A stretch of 64,000 nucleotides of DNA from positions 26,246 to 90,245 of the IMG/VR virus record IMGVR_UViG_3300043775_000927, one strand, 5' to 3'. Source of the stretch: a virus. This document shows positions 21,149 through 28,494 of this stretch, in pieces. Each line of letters begins with the position of its first letter. Positions within the stretch are counted from its first letter, which is position 1. Position numbers and translations under genes: made by a program. The notes beneath the pieces are model-generated. The model saw only the letters and a list, made by a program, of their open reading frames with translations, was not told the origin of the DNA and ran no database searches.

Positions 21149-21978
21149 TAATCCCTCACAACATAATAATTGTTATCACCATCCCACTGCTTCATCTGCT
21201 CTGAACCAAGTGGAATCTTTGTCATGTTCTTATCTTTGAAGAAGTTAGTAAAATATTCGTCATTTACCTTCTGTCCAAAGATTTCAGACTGTGCCATGAT
21301 TAGCCAGTTCTTTGACTGGTCGATCTTTGGCATTAGCTGCGCACGATATTCGAGTGGCGTTTCTGATAGAGACCAAGTAGCAATTACAAGATCAGCATGA
21401 GAGACGTTGTCGTCTTCGAAAGACCACTTTGGAGTAATGCCCTGCTTACCAAGATAGAATTCCTGAATTGGCTGAGTCTCTGGAATATCAACGATAGTAT
21501 ATTCGCCCTCGAAACCAAGGTCGTGGATTAGTGAACACATGTCACCATAGCCAGCACCAATTTCAACAATTGACTTGATAGAACGTAGCTTCTCCTTACC
21601 GAACCCAGTAATCATAAGATGACCAAGGTTCTGGATACGCTGCGTTGATGTATCAAAATCATTAGTTGGGCGAAGTGCTTCTGCCATACCTTCTGGAATA
21701 CCAATCCAGTTTTCTAGCAGAGCATTATAGATTTCTTCGTCACGATAAGCATGATAGAATGCTTCGCCAAAGAAACGAGATGTTCTGTACTGTGTTACAA
21801 GAGGAACGTTGTGGATACTAGCCCACAAACGAAAACGATTGAGCGGGAGTGTAGCACAATCATGCTTGAACACTTCCCGCATCGTTGGCCAATAATCTGA
21901 CCCGTTTACCGCTTTAGCTTCACGCTGCTTCACAGACCATTCTGAATTCGGATCAAAGTCCGACCAAATAATATTCAT
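21148..21978 (-). CDS. putative sugar O-methyltransferase
   Basis: 276 aa; start at 21978 with GGAG 7 nt upstream. SAM-binding IVEIGAGYGDMCSLI (about 139-153), YTIVDIPETQ, and a late ATWSLSETP segment, as in the large sugar O-methyltransferase family found in polysaccharide clusters. It is the first gene of the heptose operon and abuts the nucleotidylyltransferase start. Confidence 0.75.
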   Translation of the reverse strand: MNIIWSDFDPNSEWSVKQREAKAVNGSDYWPTMREVFKHDCATLPLNRFRLWASIHNVPLVTQYRTSRFFGEAFYHAYRDEEIYNALLENWIGIPEGMAEALRPTNDFDTSTQRIQNLGHLMITGFGKEKLRSIKSIVEIGAGYGDMCSLIHDLGFEGEYTIVDIPETQPIQEFYLGKQGITPKWSFEDDNVSHADLVIATWSLSETPLEYRAQLMPKIDQSKNWLIMAQSEIFGQKVNDEYFTNFFKDKNMTKIPLGSEQMKQWDGDNNYYVVRD

Positions 21979-21996
21979 TACCAAACTCCAATTATG

Positions 21997-22359
21997 TTAT
22001 GCTTGTCTTTCTAGATATGTAGTATTTGATCTAGTAGGTAGGAAATAGTCATCAACAAGTTGAGCAACTACGTTTTTATCAAAAGGCTTGCACGAAAAGA
22101 CGTCTAGGTACATATCACCTGAATCGTCGCAGAAATGTGCACAAATGTTACTTGTTTCGATTAGCTGGACAAGAGTATATCCAGACTTATTACCGTCGCC
22201 AAAGTGAACGATCTGTGGTTCGCCATAAGCAACCATGTCAATCTTCTCAACTAGATCGGTAACGAATTCGTAAATTGTTGCTGGACTTGTTACTGCTGCT
22301 CTATCGCAATCGCCCGCATTGATGATTAGGTGATAACCCCAGTAGGTCTTTTCGTTCAT
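21997..22359 (-). CDS. speD: S-adenosylmethionine decarboxylase proenzyme (SpeD/SpeH type)
   Basis: 120 aa, the size of bacterial class 1B enzymes. The residues needed for self-cleavage and catalysis fit the family spacing: S70 (future pyruvoyl), H75 and C90, matching S63/H68/C83 of the Thermotoga enzyme. It makes decarboxylated SAM for spermidine. Marine cyanophages also carry speD; polyamines may help neutralise phage DNA. Confidence 0.82.
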   Translation of the reverse strand: MNEKTYWGYHLIINAGDCDRAAVTSPATIYEFVTDLVEKIDMVAYGEPQIVHFGDGNKSGYTLVQLIETSNICAHFCDDSGDMYLDVFSCKPFDKNVVAQLVDDYFLPTRSNTTYLERQA

Positions 22360-22368
22360 TCTTGACTC

Positions 22369-22650
22369 CTAAAAATATTGATATGGATCTAAAACTTGAA
22401 CATATTCAATAGAGTCGATACGGAATGAACGCCATCCACCCTTCATCACGTCCCATACAGCAAGAACTTCTTTGTTCTCGTCATGGAATTTCTTTACGTC
22501 TTTTTCTTCTTCGACATATGTCGGAGGAAGTAGACCTGGCATGAGAGTGCAACGCATCTCTCGCTTTTCGCCATTAACCTTTGTGAAATAAACTGCAACA
22601 ACATTCTTGCGTAGGTCTTCTAGCAGAGTGTCACGATCGTAGGTAGCCAT
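22369..22650 (-). CDS. SH3-like beta-barrel phage protein (DUF2693 type)
   Basis: 93 aa with VAVYFTKVNGEKREMRCTL, LPPT and the ending VLAVWDVMKGGWRSFRIDSI, the pattern of a small phage family widespread in T4-like genomes. Function unknown, perhaps RNA or DNA contact. It sits between glutaredoxin and speD in one transcription unit. Confidence 0.78.
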   Translation of the reverse strand: MATYDRDTLLEDLRKNVVAVYFTKVNGEKREMRCTLMPGLLPPTYVEEEKDVKKFHDENKEVLAVWDVMKGGWRSFRIDSIEYVQVLDPYQYF

Positions 22651-22653
22651 AAT

Positions 22654-22929
22654 TTATGCTCCGTGGTAATTATTTTCCAATAGAACCTTGCGAGTGTCTG
22701 AAGTTTCTTCAACAAGATGCTGCTTTAGCTGCTCATATCCGCCGATGTTAAAACCATCAACGACTACGACAGGAAAAGTCTTAGCTTCTGGAAACTTTGA
22801 TAGTAGAATCTCACGAGTAAAGTCTTCGTCTAACTTATACTCAATGAAATCTTTACCGTGTGTGCGTAGGATTTGCTTTGCTTGATCGCAATGCACACAA
22901 TTAGTCTTTGAATAAATCTCAATGGCCAT
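22654..22929 (-). CDS. glutaredoxin
   Basis: 91 aa from the ATG at 22929, which has GGAGG 9 nt upstream. Active site CVHC (C11, C14) in IEIYSKTNC, a cis-Pro at TFPVV and GGYEQL for glutathione. It may reduce the class II ribonucleotide reductase at 28.5 kb. Its start lies inside the end of the 39-aa gene. Confidence 0.88.
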   Translation of the reverse strand: MAIEIYSKTNCVHCDQAKQILRTHGKDFIEYKLDEDFTREILLSKFPEAKTFPVVVVDGFNIGGYEQLKQHLVEETSDTRKVLLENNYHGA

Positions 22930-23038
22930 TAAAGTAATCCTCCCAATACAAATTGACATCAGCAGGGTTATACGGATTATAGCCCAGCAAAATCATGTCC
23001 GTCTCAACCATAAATTCTAGATCACTGCTCATATTCAT
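22919..23038 (-). CDS. 39-aa hypothetical protein
   Basis: ATG at 23038 with a strong GGAGG 5 nt upstream; the reading frame overlaps the glutaredoxin start by 11 nt. Acidic, with Asn, Tyr and Asp, ending in NGH. First gene after the promoter at 23064-23092. Function unknown. Confidence 0.65.
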   Translation of the reverse strand: MNMSSDLEFMVETDMILLGYNPYNPADVNLYWEDYFNGH

Positions 23039-23063
23039 GACAACCTCCAAGTTAGATCAGAAC

Positions 23064-23092
23064 ATTATAACTTATTTTTTAGTGGAAAGCAA
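23064..23092 (-). promoter_or_regulatory. sigma70-type promoter
   Basis: Minus strand TTGCTT (23092-23087), 17-nt spacer, TATAAT (23069-23064). It drives the 39-aa gene, glutaredoxin, SH3-like, speD unit. Confidence 0.7.
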
Positions 23093-23095
23093 TAT

Positions 23096-23818
23096 TTATT
23101 TTAGCGAGAGCTCTTGATCTTGGACGCCCTTATCATAGGCATTCATCTTATCCAGATATCCTCTGTTACGTAGCTCTTTGAATACTAGGTTCTCTCTGGA
23201 ATATTCACCATACTGCTGGATGCCAGCGGCTCGCATGTTCTTTAGTTTTGTTTTCAAAACATTGACTGCACCCTCGCCCATCTTATTTTTGATTAGATGG
23301 TCAATGGCGTGCATATAGTGCTTAACCTTCTGTTTAAGAAGGTGATCGTTCTGATAATCGTAGTCGCACTTACCAGGTTTCTTTAACCATTCATCGTTTT
23401 TAAGAGAATAGACGCCCTGATCTTTCGGATATTTAATACTATTATCTTGAGCGTAAGGTTCTAGCGGATATCCATATACATTAACATCGTGAGATAGAGT
23501 CCAGAGAGATTTTTTATCCTGGAGATATTCCTCTACGAATTTTGGATCGCTAAACAATTTAGAACGGTCGACGATAAGATGAACATCAATATCAGATTTA
23601 GAAGTGTAATTGAAGTTAGTGTTACCACCTGTCATTACGATATCTTCAATCATACTCTTGGGAATCTTAGCAAAGTCAGCCCAAGTCTCGCCGAATTTTA
23701 TAAGAGCCTTACGAACTTCTGGCTTTATTTTATCGCCATCCCAGAGCTTCTCATTAAGCTCTTCGTGACATTTTAGAGTTATTTTTAACTCGGCAATAAA
23801 TTCTGAGAAGTTCTGCAT
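23096..23818 (-). CDS. nucleotidyltransferase-fold protein
   Basis: 240 aa with a pol-beta-type nucleotidyltransferase core: TGGNTNFNYTSKSDIDVHLIVD (G-x-N ... SDIDVH) at about 63-84. The C-terminal half is Lys-rich and helical. Such proteins occur in T4-like cyanophages; substrate unknown. A TATAAATA late box lies about 19 nt upstream of the ATG, so it is likely a late gene. Confidence 0.7.
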   Translation of the reverse strand: MQNFSEFIAELKITLKCHEELNEKLWDGDKIKPEVRKALIKFGETWADFAKIPKSMIEDIVMTGGNTNFNYTSKSDIDVHLIVDRSKLFSDPKFVEEYLQDKKSLWTLSHDVNVYGYPLEPYAQDNSIKYPKDQGVYSLKNDEWLKKPGKCDYDYQNDHLLKQKVKHYMHAIDHLIKNKMGEGAVNVLKTKLKNMRAAGIQQYGEYSRENLVFKELRNRGYLDKMNAYDKGVQDQELSLK

Positions 23819-23836
23819 ATTGATTCCTTTTTGGAT

Positions 23837-23844
23837 TATTTATA
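23837..23844 (-). promoter_or_regulatory. T4-type late promoter TATAAATA
   Basis: Perfect TATAAATA on the minus strand, upstream of the nucleotidyltransferase-fold gene (ATG 23818). T4 late promoters need gp55/gp33 and the sliding clamp. Confidence 0.75.
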
Positions 23845-24076
23845 AGAACCAATACTTCCACAACCCAACTGCATATATACCAGTAACTATAATTTGGATT
23901 GTGATTAGAGACAATTTTCTCCAGTGCCAACCTATCACAAACCACAATAGATTACCAGCAGCACTTACGTATATATTAGCTGGATAGATATTCCATGAAG
24001 TCAGAGCAACACCTACGATTAGAACAACAGTTGCTACCCACTCAATAAAAATCCACAATTTCGTCTGCGATTCCAT
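23840..24076 (-). CDS. small three-span membrane protein
   Basis: 78 aa with three hydrophobic segments (about 9-28, 34-49, 55-75) separated by short loops (NIYPANIYV, WHWRKLS). Small phage proteins of this look are often annotated as hypothetical membrane proteins. Start overlaps the ClpP gene by 35 nt, with AAGGAA upstream. Function unknown. Confidence 0.7.
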   Translation of the reverse strand: MESQTKLWIFIEWVATVVLIVGVALTSWNIYPANIYVSAAGNLLWFVIGWHWRKLSLITIQIIVTGIYAVGLWKYWFL

Positions 24077-24620
24077 ATTTCACTGCTTCCTTTGGAGTTA
24101 ACCAAACATCTTCTGGTGGTAGTAGATACTTCTTAATAGTTGCTTCGGTTTGACCAGTGCACTTCTTATAATGATCTACAATGCGCTGACTGGTATTATT
24201 AAATTCTTTGACTGATGCCATCAATTCATGTTCTTTACCCATAGATCCCCATGAGAACTGGTGGGATAGAATTGCGGTATTTCTAGTAATGTAACGATGT
24301 CCTTTTGCTCCCGCCATAAACGTAAGTAGACCACAAGAAGCAATTTCACCAAGTCCATATGTATATACCGGAATCTTTGAACCCTTCATCGTATCGATGA
24401 GAGAAAAGGCTGAGGGAACTTCGCCGCCAGGAGAGTTAATAATAAATTTCATAAACTTCGGGCGGTCTTTTTTCATTAGGTTACGGGCAAGAATAAACTT
24501 TAATGCTTCGCCCGTAGAACTTGCGTCGAATGTTGAGTTGAATAGATAATAGTGGTGGTCTTCGATATTCGGAATGTCTATTGTTTTGTCTTCTTTTTCT
24601 AAATTCAAAATAGCCTCCAA
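24042..24620 (-). CDS. clpP: ClpP-like serine protease
   Basis: 192 aa. Catalytic triad by position: S95 in EIASCGLL, H120 in ILSHQF, D171 in PEDVWLT. FIINSPGGEVPSAFSL is the typical oxyanion strand. Phage ClpP may redirect host protein turnover or mature the capsid; here it lies beside envelope-acting genes rather than head genes. There is no visible ClpX partner in the window. Confidence 0.85.
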   Translation of the reverse strand: MEAILNLEKEDKTIDIPNIEDHHYYLFNSTFDASSTGEALKFILARNLMKKDRPKFMKFIINSPGGEVPSAFSLIDTMKGSKIPVYTYGLGEIASCGLLTFMAGAKGHRYITRNTAILSHQFSWGSMGKEHELMASVKEFNNTSQRIVDHYKKCTGQTEATIKKYLLPPEDVWLTPKEAVKYGIADEIVDFY

Positions 24621-24627
24621 GAAAAAA

Positions 24628-24650
24628 GGGTGGCACGGACATTGCCACCC
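24628..24650 (-). terminator. intrinsic terminator
   Basis: On the minus strand an 8-bp stem GGGTGGCA/TGCCACCC is followed by TTTTTTC. It lies after the M15-like gene (24657) and before clpP (24620). Confidence 0.85.
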
Positions 24651-24656
24651 TCGTTG

Positions 24657-25184
24657 TTATTTTTGAATATGCATATGATTATAGTGACCTGGAACTCTCC
24701 AGAGCACTGTGTAACCTTCTGATCTTAACTGAGCAGCAAGGTGATCAAAATTGTGTGCATACGCTGAGTGAGCCTCGAAAACGCCACGACCAACATTTAC
24801 GTCGATCGCACGCCCTGCGTAGTGTGCCCAACCATGATGAACATGGTGCACTCCACCGAATGATGGATGCTCAGACACACGGAGACCCTGATGCTGAAGC
24901 TGATGACCAAGAGCTACGATCGAACCTGAGTATCCATCGTCCGCACGCTCAAAGCCATAAGTTGCTTCTCTACGCTCGCTGTAAATGCGAGCCTGTCGTT
25001 TGTTTTTAAAACGTAGCTGAGGAGTAACGTCTCCCCAACCATCGAAGATCGATCCAATCGGATCTGGTTCTTCGAGATTTGCTGAATACTGACTATGTTT
25101 GCCAGGATGAACTTTTGCTTCTGCCACACTTGCATACGCAAGCACAGCAGCTGCTGTCATCGCAGCTAGAATAATCTTCTTCAT
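24657..25184 (-). CDS. secreted M15-like peptidase
   Basis: 175 aa. Signal peptide (MKKIILAAMTAAAVLAYASVAEA). The C-terminal domain has VSEHPSFGG, HYAGRAIDVN (H/D pair) and HYNHMHIQ, the zinc ligands of M15/VanY-type peptidoglycan peptidases. It is probably exported to the periplasm to cut peptide cross-links, either in lysis or in wall remodelling. The N-terminal part (about 25-85) is of unknown fold. Confidence 0.75.
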   Translation of the reverse strand: MKKIILAAMTAAAVLAYASVAEAKVHPGKHSQYSANLEEPDPIGSIFDGWGDVTPQLRFKNKRQARIYSERREATYGFERADDGYSGSIVALGHQLQHQGLRVSEHPSFGGVHHVHHGWAHYAGRAIDVNVGRGVFEAHSAYAHNFDHLAAQLRSEGYTVLWRVPGHYNHMHIQK

Positions 25185-25219
25185 TTGGGATTTACCTTTC
25201 TGTTATGTGCAACCGACCC

Positions 25220-25627
25220 TTAACACGGATGGTAATTTAGATGTGCGGTTCCTCGGAAACCAAGGGCACGAGCCACGTTTTGATTGACGTCAATTGTTCT
25301 TCCTCTGACGAATGGCCCTCTATCGGTTACAACGGCTTCTACTTGCCTACCATTCGACGGGTTGTGGATACAAACCGTTGTTCCAAATGGTAAGGTTCTA
25401 TGCGCCACCCCATAGTGATGACGCATACCGGATGCTGTCCGTCCGCTCCGGTCGTTATACCACGAGGCGTTATGTCCGCCACCAGTGGAATAGGTATTTA
25501 TATGCTTGGAATGCTTGCCATAGGCGACTTGCTGGTGTTGATTCCAACCACCAAATAGATCATCCAAGAAGCCAGCGTTTGCTGTTGTAGAGAAAAGCGC
25601 AAATGCTAGCACAATAATATAACGCAT
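25220..25627 (-). CDS. RlpA-like septal-ring/lytic transglycosylase domain protein
   Basis: 135 aa from the ATG at 25627 (AAGGA 7 nt upstream). Signal peptide, then a double-psi beta-barrel with ASWYNDRSGRTASG, LPFGTTVCI and VTDRGPFVRGRTIDV, the RlpA core. RlpA family members cleave glycan strands lacking stem peptides. It lies just upstream of the M15-like gene, and both products would act on the wall. Confidence 0.85.
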   Translation of the reverse strand: MRYIIVLAFALFSTTANAGFLDDLFGGWNQHQQVAYGKHSKHINTYSTGGGHNASWYNDRSGRTASGMRHHYGVAHRTLPFGTTVCIHNPSNGRQVEAVVTDRGPFVRGRTIDVNQNVARALGFRGTAHLNYHPC

Positions 25628-25643
25628 AATATATCCTTTCAGA

Positions 25644-26234
25644 TTATAAAGGGAACCAGGAAGCAGTACAAGGCAAAACACCTGTATACTTAGATGAAAC
25701 TATGTTAAAAGGAATAGTTATTCTGGTTCTATTGTATGGCCAAGGATAAGTTCTATGTTCATCGTTATCGTTTTTGGCCATAATCAGAAGATTATCTTTG
25801 TCTTCTAATTCGTAAATATCTTCTGTGTCCAAGAATTTATAGTATGTCGAAGAAGGTTCAACGTCTACGCAAAAGAAACCATGCATACCAAGAAGCATAG
25901 CAAATCTATACGAATGGTTATGCCATGGAAAATTACCATTTTGATCGCAAAGGTTTAACCAACAATGTATATAATGTTGCTCTCGGGAATTAGGATTTAT
26001 TTCAAAGAACATATCTCTAATTTGTTCATGTAATAAACTAAACCCTGGATACCCTAACCTGAATAAATTATATTTGTAACTGACATATCCTAAAGACCAC
26101 TGTCTGTTGTGTTTAGAATTTTTATCTATATAATTTTCTTTGATTATATCGTATGCAGACCAACATTCTTGTTTGATAAGGTTAAGATCTAAAGATAATT
26201 GTTTTTTGAAAATATAATTATTGATCGATTGCAT
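25644..26234 (-). CDS. 2OG-Fe(II) oxygenase-like protein
   Basis: 196 aa; ATG at 26234 with AAGG upstream. FPWHNHSYRFAMLLGM (H-x-H type iron site), a later EHRTYPWPYNRTRITIPF with distal His and Arg. This resembles the HxH class of phage 2OG oxygenases. It is one of eight enzymes of this fold in the window; substrate unknown. Confidence 0.65.
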   Translation of the reverse strand: MQSINNYIFKKQLSLDLNLIKQECWSAYDIIKENYIDKNSKHNRQWSLGYVSYKYNLFRLGYPGFSLLHEQIRDMFFEINPNSREQHYIHCWLNLCDQNGNFPWHNHSYRFAMLLGMHGFFCVDVEPSSTYYKFLDTEDIYELEDKDNLLIMAKNDNDEHRTYPWPYNRTRITIPFNIVSSKYTGVLPCTASWFPL

Positions 26235-26248
26235 TATCAAACCTTTGG

Positions 26249-26324
26249 TGGTACTCCGGGAGGGATTCGAACCCCCGATGGAACCGTTATGAGCGGCTGG
26301 CCTTAACCACTTGGCTACCGGAGT
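26249..26324 (-). tRNA. tRNA-Met or Ile2 (CAU)
   Basis: The only tRNA seen on the minus strand. Acceptor ACTCCGG/CCGGAGT, anticodon stem AGCCG/CGGTT with loop CTCATAA (CAT), T arm GGGGG/CCCTC-type with loop TTCGAAT, encoded CCA 26251-26249. Confidence 0.9.
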
Positions 26325-26330
26325 TTATTA

Positions 26331-26789
26331 TTACGCCAGCAATCTATCTGCAGCAATAGAAGCTGCGAAGGCGTTTGGTTTTACAAAAGGAATGACATTA
26401 CACATTCCCTTGATGTATCCAACTGCTTCTAAAATAACGCATGAAGATCCATGCTTTTCGTCAGGGTTGATGTCCAGATGTATTTCTGTTTTTCTTTGAC
26501 CAATAGCTTCTGCTAGATCCAAATACATCTGCGCAGTACGCTGCACTTCATTCATCAAACGCATACGTGGGCGATTCATCTTCTGGTCATAGTCTCTTTC
26601 AGATTCTAAATGACCAAAAACTTTACATCCACGGTTGCCATCATAGTGAACAACAACTACAGTACAGTATTCAGCAAACCAAACTTCACCCTTACGGTAA
26701 CGGGCTGAATCTGAACCGATGTAGATCTTTGTTGACAATGATGTGTTGACAATGAACTCTCTGACTTCGTCCAGATTCAGCTTTTTCAT
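26331..26789 (-). CDS. RNase H-like protein (YkuK/DUF458 type)
   Basis: 152 aa. IYIGSDSARY (first acidic strand), YCTVVVVHYDGNRG, EIHLDINPDEKHGSS and AVGYIKGM match the YkuK-like RNase H-fold family. Such proteins are common in phages; activity on RNA or DNA is not established here. It is next to the minus-strand tRNA, and tRNA or RNA processing is a guess. Confidence 0.8.
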   Translation of the reverse strand: MKKLNLDEVREFIVNTSLSTKIYIGSDSARYRKGEVWFAEYCTVVVVHYDGNRGCKVFGHLESERDYDQKMNRPRMRLMNEVQRTAQMYLDLAEAIGQRKTEIHLDINPDEKHGSSCVILEAVGYIKGMCNVIPFVKPNAFAASIAADRLLA

Positions 26790-26791
26790 TG

Positions 26792-27073
26792 TTACATTCC
26801 TAGAATGCCGAGACCTAGAAGGCCACGCTTACCCTTTGGAGTAATGTCAACAGAGACATCATCACCATCGTTATCAACGTCAACATCTGCACCTGGAGGA
26901 GCAGTTACGACGGTGCCATGTGGAGTTAGCTGAATAGCTGGAGCGAACACGCCCTTGCTCTTAGCAGCGCCTGGAACAGCAACGGTTGTTCCGTTATGTG
27001 TCTCGTCCTGATATGCACCAGCGGAAACTGTTAGACCCAGAACGATTGCTGCTGCTAGAAAAAACTTATTCAT
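26792..27073 (-). CDS. secreted small acidic protein
   Basis: 93 aa with a signal peptide (MNKFFLAAAIVLGLTVSAGA), a Thr/Val/Pro middle with Asp repeats (DVDVDNDGDDVSVD, about 64-77) that could bind Ca, and a hydrophobic Gly/Leu end (GLLGLGILGM). Unknown function; probably periplasmic. Confidence 0.7.
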   Translation of the reverse strand: MNKFFLAAAIVLGLTVSAGAYQDETHNGTTVAVPGAAKSKGVFAPAIQLTPHGTVVTAPPGADVDVDNDGDDVSVDITPKGKRGLLGLGILGM

Positions 27074-27097
27074 ACTTATTCACCTTTCTGATTAAAA

Positions 27098-27196
27098 TTA
27101 CTTACGCTTACGACCCTTCAAACGACGAGCCTTGCGCTTCTGACTGCCGACTTTACGGCGACCCTTGCGTGGTCGATTCTTACTTGGCCATGGCAT
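27098..27196 (-). CDS. 32-aa highly basic peptide
   Basis: ATG at 27196 with GGAGG upstream. Of 32 residues about 17 are Lys or Arg, with no acidic residue. This is typical of very small ribosome-associated or nucleic-acid-binding proteins (bTHX/COX24-like in style). Role inferred only from composition. Confidence 0.65.
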   Translation of the reverse strand: MPWPSKNRPRKGRRKVGSQKRKARRLKGRKRK

Positions 27197-27197
27197 A

Positions 27198-27866
27198 TTA
27201 TACCTCCAAATCAAAATTGTAGTTTACAGTTATCCTCTCCTTGATATTAGTAGGGCAGGTGCTCGAATGATACCTATTACCTTGGAATATCATGAAACGA
27301 TTTTCTTTAGACTCTACTTTATCGGCGACCGTAAATCCGCCATTATCCATAATTTGTTTATAGCGCTCGGCACTATTAATTTTACGGTCTAAATTATACA
27401 TTTCATTGTATAATACTGTTTCGCCATCATTGTTTGTTAGATAAAGTAATCCTGTGTAGTGAGGTATTTCATTATCCACATGAGGCATATTAATGATCTT
27501 ACCATCTTCTTTGGGTAAAATCAACCCTAATCTTACTCTATAGATATTTTTGATTTTTAGATTTAATCTCGATGCAACTTGCAGTAAAGCATCTTTGCAC
27601 AATCCACCAATTTCTGAGACAACTCTATTGTCTACTAGACCCATACTCGAGAAACTATCTTTATATTTATTCTGATTGGTGTATTTTCCAGTATCTGGGT
27701 CTAAGAACCATGGATAGTTTGGATCATAATCTATGTATCGTTTTCCGACAGGCCAATAATCCCACCTAAATTCGGGCTTACGCACGTGTTCGCATATCTT
27801 TTTAAAAGATAGGTTATCTATTGCGTTATCACAGACAAGCGAAGGACTACCATTTAATATATCCAT
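27198..27866 (-). CDS. 2OG-Fe(II) oxygenase
   Basis: 222 aa. HxD in MPHVDNEIPH, jelly-roll LLYLTNNDGETVLYN, distal H in RYHSSTCPTNIKERITVNY with the Arg for 2-oxoglutarate. The arrangement is that of small phage oxygenases acting on proteins or nucleic acids. It lies one base downstream of the GIY-YIG gene. Confidence 0.8.
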   Translation of the reverse strand: MDILNGSPSLVCDNAIDNLSFKKICEHVRKPEFRWDYWPVGKRYIDYDPNYPWFLDPDTGKYTNQNKYKDSFSSMGLVDNRVVSEIGGLCKDALLQVASRLNLKIKNIYRVRLGLILPKEDGKIINMPHVDNEIPHYTGLLYLTNNDGETVLYNEMYNLDRKINSAERYKQIMDNGGFTVADKVESKENRFMIFQGNRYHSSTCPTNIKERITVNYNFDLEV

Positions 27867-27867
27867 A

Positions 27868-28272
27868 TTATACCTTCTTTTTCAGAAAAGTCAAATGTTT
27901 CTTATGGATCTTACAAGAGATCCAAGAATTATACCACTGATCTGATTCTAAAACATCATACTGGAATTGAAGTTTCGCTTCAAAATATGACATCTCGCCT
28001 TTCGAAGAACAGAATCTAAGAATCTCTCTTCTAAAAGCATCTTTGCCAAAAATATTTACGTGATGATTTAATTCTTCGTTGGAACCAAAGTAGTCTTTCC
28101 AATCAGACTCTACTTTGTATTTCTTTTTCTTACCTTTGACTTGCTTAGTCTTTGAGAAATAGAAATTTTTCTTACCGATATATTTTCTTTCGGTGCGAAG
28201 ATTGGTAATTATATAGACGAATCCAATATAATTACCAATATCTTCTACGATTTCACCTTTATATGTCCACAT
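27868..28272 (-). CDS. GIY-YIG homing-type endonuclease
   Basis: 134 aa. GFVYIITN and KYIGKKNF form the GIY-YIG core, DYFGSNE and FRREILRFCSSKGEMSYFEAKLQF follow; this matches free-standing GIY-YIG endonucleases of T4-like phages. The start codon is inside a hairpin (28272-28290) directly after a late promoter-like box, as described for T4 I-TevI. Confidence 0.82.
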   Translation of the reverse strand: MWTYKGEIVEDIGNYIGFVYIITNLRTERKYIGKKNFYFSKTKQVKGKKKKYKVESDWKDYFGSNEELNHHVNIFGKDAFRREILRFCSSKGEMSYFEAKLQFQYDVLESDQWYNSWISCKIHKKHLTFLKKKV

Positions 28273-28299
28273 CCCGAATCTCCTTCGGGATATTTATTA
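28272..28299 (-). promoter_or_regulatory. RBS hairpin with embedded late promoter
   Basis: On the minus strand a 7-bp hairpin TCCCGAA/TTCGGGA holds GGAGA in its 5-nt loop and the A of the ATG in its stem. AATAAATA (28298-28291) abuts the 5' side. A transcript from that late box would start inside the stem and free the site; longer early transcripts would fold it. Confidence 0.6.
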
Positions 28300-28482
28300 G
28301 TCGTCTTCGAAGTCTAGTTCTTCTTCGTCTTCATGATAACCAATAAGATCACAAATTTGCTCTAGTAATTCTAAACACTGTAGTTGAAGAGAATCTCTAT
28401 CGTAAATCGTTTCTGGACAAGAAATTTCGTTTTCTCTTATAAAGTCCTTACATAAATCAAATAGTTCTGAATCTATTCTCAT
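28297..28482 (-). CDS. hypothetical acidic protein, 61 aa
   Basis: Helical and acidic with a Glu/Asp tail (HEDEEELDFEDD). Lies between the RNR and GIY-YIG genes. Unknown function. Confidence 0.6.
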   Translation of the reverse strand: MRIDSELFDLCKDFIRENEISCPETIYDRDSLQLQCLELLEQICDLIGYHEDEEELDFEDD

Positions 28483-28494
28483 TAGTTTTCCTTC

